Shown: piece by piece, positions 47,253 to 57,656 of the stretch
Position numbering within the stretch: the first letter of the stretch is position 1
How the letters are laid out: each line of letters starts with the position of its first letter
NCBI RefSeq assembly: GCF_030463535.1
Contig: NC_132894.1
Span: 10,376,933-10,440,932, forward strand
DNA length: 64,000 nucleotides
Origin: Salminus brasiliensis
Lineage: Eukaryota; Chordata; Actinopteri; Characiformes; Bryconidae
Direction of reading: 5' to 3'
Translations under genes and position numbers: made by a program
Notes under the pieces: generated by a model
What the model saw: only the letters and a program-made list of their open reading frames with translations
Databases searched by the model: none
Told to the model about the DNA's origin: nothing

Positions 47253-48200
47253 CCGACGTCTCTTCTTGGATGGCGGCTCACCACCTCAAACTCAACCCCA
47301 GCAAGACGGAGCTGCTGTACATCCCGGGAACTTCTGGGCCAAAAAACAATCTTGCCATCACCTTTGAGAACTCACTGGTCCCTCCTTCTACAGAAGCTGG
47401 AAGCCTTGGTGTAGTCATGGATGATCAGTTATCGTTCTCAAGTCATGTTGCATATGTAACTCGGTCCTGCAGATTCCTCCTGTACAACATCCGGAGAATA
47501 TGACCCTTCCTCTCTAGAGAGGCCACCCAGGTGCTTGTTCAGTCTCTCGTCACTTCCAGACTTGACTACTGCAACTCTCTTCTGGCTGGTCTCCCTCTGC
47601 GCACCATCAGGCCCCTGCAACTCATCCAGAATGCAGCGGCACGAGTCGTCTTCAATGTCCCTAAATTCAGCCATGTCCCTCCACTGCTGCATTCTCTTCA
47701 CTGGCTTCCTGTAGCTGCTTCCCGCATCAGATTCAAAACCCTGACGCTGGCCTACAAAGCCAAGACTGGACCAGCCCCTCCGTACTTGATGGCAATGGTC
47801 AAAAGCCAATCCGCACCTAGAGCCCTTTGAGCTTTAAGTACGGCTCGGCTCGACCCGCCATCCCTCAAAATCTGTGGAAGACAAGCGTCCAGGCTTTTTT
47901 CTGTCCTGGCACCAAAGTGGTAGAACGAGCTTCCCCTGGGTGTCAGAACGGCCGAGTCATTCGCTGTCTTCAAACGCAGGCTGAAGACCCACCTCTTCTG
48001 AGAATACTTGGACGAATAGAGTATTATGGTCTCCTTAATGTCTTGTGTTTAGTAATGTCTAAGCTTAGAGGTATCTTTTGAATTATTAGTCTATTCTAAC
48101 TAGCTAAGGTTTTTCTTGGGTAAATAGCAAAGCACTTTGTAAGTCGCTCTGGATAAGAGCGTCTGCTAAATGCCATAAATGTAAATGTAAATGTAAATGT
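47253..48200 (+). mobile_element. 5'-truncated L2/CR1-type LINE
   Basis: Coding remnants read [41 protein letters not shown] and [14 protein letters not shown], the C-terminal part of a LINE reverse transcriptase. Stops occur at about 47501 and 47828 and a frame change follows, before a remnant of the SFAVFKRRLKTHLF block. The 3' end has 'gctctggataagagcgtctgc' and a (TGTAAA)n-like tail (48176-48200), a hallmark of fish L2-like LINEs. It lacks the endonuclease and the catalytic RT core and is dead. Confidence 0.85.
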
Positions 48201-48297
48201 ATAATCAGCATTTTTAGGTAATAAACACACAAAGGATTTTGTTTTGGATGCTTGTAAGTATTTATTGAGTGTACATGTTTATTCGTAGACAATTGAC

Positions 48298-51200
48298 TCA
48301 GGCCCAAATTTCATTCAGCCATTTCTCAACAGTGGCACGAATGTCTAACTTCTCAATGAAGGCACAAATGTCTAACTTCTCTGCGATGACACGAATGTAT
48401 GGATTCTCAGTGATTGCCTGAATGTCAACACCCCGGACAATTGAACAAATTGCGTTTTGCAATTTCTCAATACATTTAAGCAGGTTCTCCTTGATGGAAT
48501 TAAAGTCCACATTCCTAAAAGCACCACGAATGTCCAGATTCTCAATGGCGCCACGGATGTCCAGATTCTCAAGTGCTGGAATGCTGCCGTCTTTTTCAAC
48601 AGGCACGGCAATGGGAACAGGCACATCCATCTTTGACAGGGTCATCTAATATTAAGAATAAACAATATTAAAATCCTCAAAAGTTGTAAGATAAACATTT
48701 TAAAGTGTAATAAGACAAAGAGCCTCAAGAAATGTAATCCTCACCTTGGGAGCTCTCACGATAATGTTCAGGGACCTCTGAGTTGGTAGAGCAACAATAA
48801 GGGCAACCTCCTTCTCTTTGTTTTCAGCTTGAGCAACAGAAACTCCAGCCATGCGAGCTGATCGGCGCACTGGGAGGTAATCAGCTGCCCTGTTGGGAAC
48901 AGAACATACCACGAAAGGTAAAAAATAAACATTTCTGTGTAATTCAGTATGACACACCGCAAAATATTTGGTTAGATAGGTCAGTTTAAGTGCTACCTTT
49001 TAGCATACGTGGCTGCAAGGGTTATAAGTCTTGGGAGTTTGTCCCACTCCAGTTCTAAACGGGCAGCAGGGTTTGATTCAATTACACCAGCTTCAGCCTT
49101 AACAGTAGCAGAATAGTCCTGACAGTCTGCTCCCCAACCAAGTCTAGCCTAATGGGATAGGACAGAAAATAAGATGAATTTATAAATACCAAGACATGCA
49201 AAAGAAATCTTAACATTGTGTTCTCTGCTGTAGATGCCCAAACTTACGCTGACTTTATGCTTGCTTGGCACTACAGCATCAGCACACATCTTCCATTGCT
49301 CAGAAATAGGGGAAAGCACAATCTGTGCTCTTGAAGTGGCTTTATCCAAGTAGGCAGCAACCTGGTATCCCAGCCTGCGGTCACTTCTAACAGCTTGAGC
49401 AATGATGGCAAAAGTAGGTGGAACAGCATCTCCAAGGAGCTTAGTCTAAAAGTATAAACATGCATTTTAACAATTCTTAATACTTATCTATTATTTTATA
49501 CTTGTATATTATTATATACTATTATTATATATATTACTAATACTATTATACCATATACATTATATGTACTGGTACTAGACCAACAAATTCATATGTTTGA
49601 ATTTTTCCTGATTACACAAAAAAACACAACAGCAAATTTTATTTTACATGTCGTTGAAGGACGTGAATGCTAGATGCACTGCTGGTCATTCTCTGTGAAG
49701 CCAAATACTGCAGAAAGAAATGCAAAAGAAAGACAAAATAAATATTTTACACAACTTTAATCAACAGACTCAGACAAGGCTTATAAAATCATGAAGTAAT
49801 TAAGCTTAAGGACGCTCACCTGATCCTTATGGAATTTTCGGAAGAGGCCATATGTGTCATTAAGCTGGAAAGAAACATGAGTCATAAGGTCATTTGAGAT
49901 GATTGAGATTTAAAAAAAAACAAAACTACATGTCAAGAAGAGCAAGGGGGTAGCTTACAGCGTACAGACAGTTTATTTGAAAAAACCCTGCAGATAATGA
50001 TCTGACTGTCTGATTGCAAACTGGAGATAATACTGGACAAATGACAACGTTTGTATGATTAGTGGATTCCTAAATTGTTAAAGGTTTTTCCTCTTGATTT
50101 GAGTCTTGATTTGATGCCAGAATTGTTATTATGAAGAATACAAGCCCAAAAACCTTGAAATTAGAAATAAGAAATGAGCTTTCATTCTTGAGAACAATTA
50201 CAAATATCATAACTCATAACCTAACCAACCTAAAGCCTTACCTTAGACATGCTAGAACTGGAAGAGCTTTGAGAGCTGCTGACGCTCCTGCTGCTGCTGA
50301 TGGAGGAAGCTGAGCGGCTGGAGCGGCTAGAGCGACTTGAGCGGCTTGAGCGGCTTGAGCTACTTGAGCTGCCTGAGCGTCTTGAACGGCTTGAGCGGCT
50401 CGAGCTGCTTGAACTGCTTGAGGAGTTCTTGTTTTTCAGTCCAGCCTCCAGGATTTCCCTCAGTTTCATCAGGATGATGTTTTCTTCTTGGCTTTCTGCT
50501 TCAACAGCGTTGATTTCCCTAGTAAGCTTCTCAGCTGCCTTAGCACCAACATGAACCTCAAACTCCAGTCTTTCAAGAGCAGGACCATCACCTGAAGCAT
50601 AAATTACAGTATATATCTCATATTTTTATTACAAATAATATAACTTCAAGAATCGTGATAACCTCAGGACTTACCTTTAGAAACAGAAATACGAGCTGCA
50701 TGCTGCCCAATCATATAGTACAGAGGGTTGTACCCCATAAAGCCAGCATGGCGTGAGTTAACCTCGAGGCATCCTTTGATTTTAATGCAGGGGACAGCAC
50801 CACACAAGGTCTTCTGAATTGAAGCAGGTATCAAGGAGTCAGCACCAGAGTGCCCAGCAGGTGCCAGAGATGCTACTCTCTCAGCAGGGAGATCCTCAAC
50901 ATTTCTGGCTACAGCAAAAGTCTCAAAGCTGTCGGAGAAAAACACAGTGATAAGCCAGGCTAAATTTGCTGAAGACTCCTGTCCTGATCCAACACAGTAG
51001 TTTGTGATTACTAATAATGATTGTTTGAATAAAGTGGTAATATGAGTGTATATACATTATGGGTCTTGTATTATTGTTCTTTTTGGGGGAATCTGGACTC
51101 CCAGAGGTTTAGAAATATTGTTCTGACATTACCTGACAGCAGCAATATGAGCAGGAGCAGCAGCAGGCAGAACCTCCACCTTGATGTTTCCTCTTGGAAG

Positions 51201-54200
51201 GTCAGCTCTTGCAGCCACTTTTCCTGGAACAACAGTGTGAATCTTTCCTCTGGCCATGACAGCGGCCTGAATCAAGGCAGTGTTTACTCCAATCACAGCA
51301 AAGGTATGCATGGCAACACTGAAAGCAAGACAAGACAGATGTTTGATGTTTGGCAGATGTTTTTCTATAATTATTCCAGCTTGCACATTTAGTCAGTCAT
51401 ATAAATATGTATCTGTGAAGAAGCACCTTGGTCTGGCCTCAGCTTGCAACTGGATGTCAGTCTTCTTCAACTGATCAAGAGTGACAGTCTCTATCTGCTC
51501 AGGTAGGGGAGGTGTAATGACAGCCTTTGCTGAAATTATGAATAAAATAATGTAATTACACAGATTTGGAGATTTATATATTTAATGCTTGTGTTTTACA
51601 TTGAGGTGAAAATCTTACCATTGACAGCTGCAGCAGCAACAGCAGCAGTGTAAAAACCAAGCTCCATGGGCACACCAACACCAGTGGGGATAATGCGGCG
51701 TACCTCAGCTGCCAGCAAAGGCTTGGCATATTGGATGGCAATGCCAGCCTGCAAGGCCTTAACAGCCTCCTTCATCAGTTCACGTGCACGTGGTTTTGCA
51801 GTCTATAGGGTGTGCAGATTATATGATATTTTACATGCAGTTTCCAAAGTAGACACAGAATTCTTCTAAAAGAGCAAAGAATCAATAGACTACCTGTGTT
51901 GCCTGCTCAATGATCTGCTCAATGAAGGTTTTTTCAATGTTGGCAAAAGCAATTTCCTGTCCAAAGAGTTTCACGTAGATGGAGGCCAGTGGCTGACCGG
52001 CTGGCAAGGCCTTCCAGTTCATCAGCTTATAGAGTAAAAATTAAGATTAGAAAAAATAGATATAGATTAAGCTATATTCAGCTAAAATGTGGATGTAGTG
52101 TTCATAGCTTACTGCCTTCAAGGTGTGCTTTATCTTGGTAACACGATCAGCATTCCGATCTCCAGCAGGAGTTTTCTGTAGAGCTTCCTGGAGCCCCTCA
52201 GTTCTCACACCAACCTGAATGAGGTGTAATAAATAATAATAAGTGATAAATATCAGTTCCAGTGGTTGAAAAATAACCTGATTACGTAACAATTCCATTA
52301 ACATTATGAAAAAATAGTCATACCTCAAGAACATCAGCAGCTGCTCCAGCCAAGTAGGCACGAGCTTTTGTCACAACAGCTCTGGGCAAGATGGTGGCAG
52401 CATCATTGATGATGAAAGCACTACCAGCAGCACCAACCATGGCAGGAGCTTTAAAGAGAAAAGGGTGTCCTTTCATTAAATAAAGATTTTCTTTAAGTTG
52501 GCAAGCCTCATAAACAATTCAGGTCTTATTGAAACCTACAGATATAAAGGTCCAAGTGAAGAGCAGTGCTTGAAAGGTAGCTCAGTCTTTCCATTTTGGG
52601 GCTGAACAGTCTGATGGCAACATTAGCTGCAGCAGCCCTATAACCAACAAACTTGTCACTTCCTGTTTTTTTTTCAGCAGTAAGAAACAAATGAACTTAC
52701 TAAACAATAACAAGCTTTCTTACACATGCATCAAATCAGGGGACATGCTTCTGGTCAGAGACTTGATGTGAGAGTATGCAAAACTGGCAACTTCCATGTT
52801 GGGCTCTTTCTCCAAAGCACCAGCAACAGTGGACAGTAGAGCGACTGAGGGCTTGGTCTCAAATAGTGCAATACAGGCAACCATACGGACTTCAGGATGA
52901 AGATTCCTGTCCATAAGAAGTTGCAGGGCCACTGGCTGAACCTGAACAGACCAATGAGATGATTTAGCTCCTGGAACAAAATCAACCAAAACTGTACTGT
53001 GGTCACAGATCATCACATACTTACCATCTTTGGCTCCTTCTTCGCGATGTTCCTGAGAGCCAAGATGGCATCAACTTGAACTTTCATGGGCATGGTTGCA
53101 GCTGCAGCTCCGAATCCAGGCAAGAGCTTCATGATGGGTTTAAGGCTAGCAGGGTGACCAGCATTGCCCAGAGCCTTCAGAGCCAGGGTGACTTCAGATA
53201 TTTCAGCCTTGGCAATGGCTTCAGCAGCATGCTCATGGATAGGCTGATGAAAGAAGTTGAAAGGCAACATCATAGACCTAATAAATGTATAAATGTCTCT
53301 GACTCCCTGACTTCCTGTCTGAAAATTAGCAGTATCAACATTCAGAGACAACTCCTGCAATCATTCAAATTAAAAGCTATGAATGAATCAACAGATATTT
53401 GTACCTTGAGGAGATCAGCAGAACAAGAAGGAACTTCAGCACAGTGTTTGGCAACCATAGAACCATAGCCCAGCATGACCACCTCACGCATCACTGGAAT
53501 TGCCTTGATTTTGGGGCTCAGTGCCAGGCCCTGTCCAACAGTTTACAAGGTTAAAATTTGTAGAAATATTTATAGTATCTATAGTATCTACATTTATAGT
53601 ATAAGTATCTACATTGCAATATGTTACACAATAGAAATGTACTCACAGCAGCCTGTTGAATAGCAGCTGGATCAGCATTGGCCATGTGCAGTCCAATCAC
53701 AAGGGCCTGAGTGAATTCAGCAGTGGTGAACTCGCCAGCATGGAACTTTTCCTTGATGAACTTCAAGGCTACTGGTGTGCCTACAAAAGGGACTGCGTCC
53801 AGAATCCATCGTCTGCATGAAGAAAAGTATAAACATAAGTATGTGTATATAAACAGTGTCTCTATTTACTGCAGCTTTCAAGAGCATTTTACCTGTGAAC
53901 AGGTTTGGTCTTGTACTGATCCCAAATGGTTTGAACACCCTCAAAAGTAGCAACACGCATGAGCTGGACAAGCTGAAGGAACTTCAGTGGAGCATCCTCA
54001 TGGACCATGGCTGCATTGTTTGCAACCAGATGCTGCAAGACTTCCGCAATCTGAAACAGAATAAGTGCCAAAAGATCAACCCAGTCCTTGTTACATTTTT
54101 TGGGATTTTTTTTATTATTTAAAAACAATAATATGAAGGATCAGGTATCCTGTTGTAAATTATTACCTGGGCTTCTGCGTTGTTGATCTTCAGAAGCTGA

Positions 54201-55692
54201 ATGGGGGTTTGAAGGATCTCGGTGGCAAACTCATACTTCAAGGATCCACGGGCAGCATATTCAGCACCGGCGGGAGCAACGGCTGTGCTCTGCACCTCCA
54301 GTAGGGTCAACATTTGCCTGAAATGAGAAACATTTAATATTGTTTCTTTCATTAATTCTTTGAATATTTCTAAGGTTATTCAATAATTAGAGGATTCATC
54401 ATACTTGGCCCTCATTTGTGCTGCTCCAGTGATGGTATTGAAGAGTGAGAACTGGTGTAGCTCTTCAGCTGTAGCCTCTGCGACCACAGCACCAGCATCA
54501 GTTGGCTTCATGACGTAGGTGTAGGTTGCAGTTCCAGTCAGACTCTGAAGTCTCTGTGGTGAGGAAATAATGGGTTACAGAAGATGTCCATTTGAACAAC
54601 TTCTCAAATTGTAAAAGTGAGGCCTGCTTTTAATCTCACCTGCTGGCATTCAGCACACTTCTCAGCATAAGCCAAACCAATGTCCTTGATGGCCTTCTCA
54701 TGGCAGTGGGTCAGGTCTTTGGACTTTGTCACAACAATCTGACGGGTCTTTGCATCCTCAGTGATCATATAGTGGGCCTTGCAGACTCCATGAGTTCCAG
54801 CCTTAGAGTATTAAATAACTTTAGCTGACAGAACAGAAAGTGATTTCCATAATAATAGATATTACGTTGGCATTGTCTTCATTGTCTTACCTCATGCAGC
54901 TCGTAGACATTCTGGGTGTTCTTGATATTGAGCTGGAGGATGTTGAGGATGCCTCTGTGCAAGTTCAGGACAGTAGCAGACACTCCCGCAGGGGCGAATA
55001 TCTTACCTACCACACCATTAGCATACTCAAATTTGATGGGAACTGTAAGTTGAGGGTTCAGTGCGGCGAGGAGCTTAGCAGCAGGAGCGAAAGAATCCTG
55101 GGGCCAGATCCCGGCATACTCAAAGAGCTGAGGATCCTGGAGCTAAGGACGAAATAATCACAAATATATTATAAATGATCATATTTAGTTCTGCTACAGT
55201 AGTTACTTTACCCATGTATGTGTTTTCCATAGAAATGTCCGTCTGAACATTTTATACAATGAATAGTTACTTTACCTTCAGAAGGAAAGTATTCTGTGCC
55301 TCAGCCCTGATGAGAACCTTGCTGGTAACTTTTACTCCAGCCTTGCCCAGACCCTCCTGAGGCAGACCGCCCAAGATCAGACCCTCATATTTGTATACAA
55401 AGGTCTTACCAGCGGAAAACTCTGGAACTGGTGAAATAGTTCACTGTAAGTTTCTCTGAAAAGATATCTGAACTGTCAGAATCTACAGCGTTAGAGAAAT
55501 ACCGCTTTAGTACTTACCAAGGTTGATCTGATTACTTGCTAAATGAAATAAGAAAAACAGAAACTATCAATATAGAATCAATATTACTCTGCTGAAAAAA
55601 AAAAATCTAATTATTAAATAAATACAGAATTATTACTAAGAGTACGACTTACCCACAAGGGCCACAGTCAGAGCAAGCACGGCAGCTCTCAT
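48298..55692 (-). CDS. vtg: Vitellogenin copy D (LvH-Pv-LvL plus ten-unit nonapeptide tail)
   Basis: 27 exons by homology. Checked exons include 55653-55692, 54167-54317, 53405-53530, 50675-50928, 50242-50591, 49820-49864, 49648-49707, 49248-49445, 48997-49148, 48745-48889 and 48298-48645; predicted about 1431 aa. The light lipovitellin (exons 22-26) and its introns are clearly diverged from A-C, for example [15 protein letters not shown] for [15 protein letters not shown]. The 5' half is almost the same as the others, and exons 8-10 match A and B rather than C. The phosvitin ends MSK instead of MFR. The last exon encodes 25 residues and exactly ten nonapeptides ending EKWLNEIWA. No vWF-D domain. 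Closest to ctbs, as expected for the end gene of the cluster. Confidence 0.95.
48301..48570 (-). repeat. 27-bp coding minisatellite, vtg D tail (10 units)
   Basis: 270 bp before the stop codon divide into ten 27-bp units. Units include [27 protein letters not shown] and EKLDIRATV. One unit more than B and C, consistent with unequal exchange or slippage in steps of 27 bp. Confidence 0.85.
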
Positions 55693-55723
55693 GGCTGGTG
55701 ATTTGTGAAGGATTTTCTGAGAA

Positions 55724-55880
55724 TCTGTCTTTTTATCATAAATTTTTGCTTATCAAACTTCCCCGAGACAATAAATGATTAATCTAACATGTCTACACGT
55801 TTTAATGTTCTAAGAGTTAGTCTTACCTTATTTGCTGACTTATCTGACAAATCGATCAAGTTTAGGTCAGGTTAACTTGC
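55724..55880 (-). promoter_or_regulatory. vtg D proximal promoter
   Basis: TATA-like ATGATAAAAAGAC lies near 55727-55739. A more degenerate HNF1-like ATTAATCATTTATT is near 55770-55785. GGTCAggtTAACT at 55865-55877 keeps one consensus estrogen-receptor half-site and a degenerate second half. It is more diverged than the promoters of A-C. Confidence 0.5.
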
Positions 55881-55889
55881 TCTCAGGTT

Positions 55890-56895
55890 AAATGCTCTTG
55901 ATCTTTCATATTTAAGGTGTAATATAAATTTACATTTTTGTTGATTGTTTTAATTCGACACAACTTTATGGGCATTTGGCCTTTATATTAGACATTTAGT
56001 AGTTTGGCGTACACTAAAAAAAGATGTTGCTGATTTTATGACCTGGGGTAGGGTGACCTGAACCCCACCATGGCTCTGTTCTCTGGACTTTGAAAACAGT
56101 TTAGTTTGCATAATTTCTTGCCAAATGTTTTTTTCATGTTTACTGCAAATATGAGTAAAAAGAAGAGAACAGTTTTTTTTTACCTTGTTCTTCGCACTAT
56201 TGCACCATCAAGCATCTCTGGTGAAGATGATGGTAGTGGTTTAATGATTGTTTCCTTATTTCTGACCTGATGAGTACTTGTTAACATTTTCTTTACCGTG
56301 CTTGAAATGAGCTTTCGAATACATTGATTGAATACATTGTTGTATTCAAAAAATACAAATACAGATTTGAATAGGAGGCACACTACTCAATTTTCTATTT
56401 CATTTTCTGTGTCCCAGCATTTGATTGATAGGAGACAACTTGCAGCTTACTTTGTGGTTTAAATTCCACGCTAGACCAGGCACAGCTTGTAGATTCACTG
56501 TAAACTCCACTCACTCATGTGTGTATTTGGGTGCATTTGAACAGAAATAGAATAGAAATAAATAGAAAACTCTAAATAGAAGAACTTTTTTTTTTTTTTC
56601 TGTTTATTCTCCCTTGCCCTTTTATTTTCCCTTTGATTCTACAACATGACTTCCATAAATGCACTGGCAGAACTGACTACTTGACACATGCTTTACACAT
56701 CAGGCAAAATCGGAAAGGAAAGGATGATTCAGTAAAATGCTGATTCAGTAATGAGTGCTATAATTAACGTAAAACGTTTCTACACAAATACTTTACATAT
56801 TTACACATATTTTATCTGACTTGAATACGATATTTTCTAAAAAATAATCCCCATGTCCACCAACCATATATACATATATGCGCTCTTCTTTGTTC

Positions 56896-56945
<50 letters not shown>

Positions 56946-57230
56946 TTGTTTTTTTTTTTGTTTTTTTTTTTATTTATTTATTTTTGTTAAATAACGAAGT
57001 AACTTAAGTCATATTCAGTCAAATATCGTCGCACTTCTGCAAAACTCTCCAACATGGCACCTTTACAGGAAAACCATCTTGACTTTCAATGTGTAAAAAT
57101 GTGTTAAATCTTTTTTTTTATTGGTCCATTCATTATATATTTTAGACACAAGATAAAGAACAATTTTCAGATTTAATTTATGTTGAAAAGTTGTAAAGCT
57201 TTTTAAAAATATATTTATTTATTTATTTTC
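55890..57230. other. Intergenic DNA between vtg D and ctbs
   Basis: AT-rich, with no supported gene; the divergent promoters of vtg D and ctbs share this 1.6-kb interval. It holds the distal DR9 block and a (TC)n(TA)n tract at about 56897-56945 flanked by T-rich sequence. Confidence 0.6.
56036..56100 (-). promoter_or_regulatory. Distal vtg block with DR9 half-sites (D)
   Basis: TGACCT at 56039-56044 and TGACCT at 56054-56059 on the plus strand, 9 bp apart, followed by the conserved 'ctggactttgaaaac'. Only about 350 bp upstream of the vtg D ATG, closer than in the other copies. Confidence 0.55.
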
Positions 57231-57234
57231 CTAA

Positions 57235-57354
57235 AAACGCTTCCCGCTGCATAAAGTTGTCCCTCCCGCGCGCCATACTGAGGAAGTGTGTGAAGATACT
57301 GGCTTGTCTCGTGATTTTTAGCTAGTGTCTGATGTCCTGTTTTTTAGGAAATCA
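57235..57354 (+). promoter_or_regulatory. ctbs: ctbs promoter and short 5' UTR
   Basis: A small CpG-rich patch ('tccctcccgcgcgcc' near 57262) lies about 90 bp upstream of the start codon, in otherwise AT-rich DNA. No clear TATA box. The transcription start is not determined. Confidence 0.4.
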
Positions 57355-57625
57355 ATGTGGTTCTCCGTGTTTGTTGCCGCCGTTGTGAGCCTGTCCCCGG
57401 CGGGGTCAGCAGCTGTTTGTCCCTGCGCGCGAGAGGAGCTCTGTCAGCCGGTTCAGCATGAGCACGAGCTGGAGGTGAGCGCGCGCGACACCCCTGTGTT
57501 TGTTTTGAAGTTTGGGTTTGCAGTGCTCGTGCTGTAGTTATGCCGTGAACAAGCATGGATGATTCTTCATAATGCATTTATAGGTGTACAGAAATTAAAT
57601 AAAAAGCATGACAGATGAAAGTGTA

Positions 57626-57656
<31 letters not shown>

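Noticed and set aside
47186-47830. Host gene with reverse-transcriptase-like frames
   Set aside because: The frames are a 5'-truncated LINE with stops and a LINE-type 3' tail.
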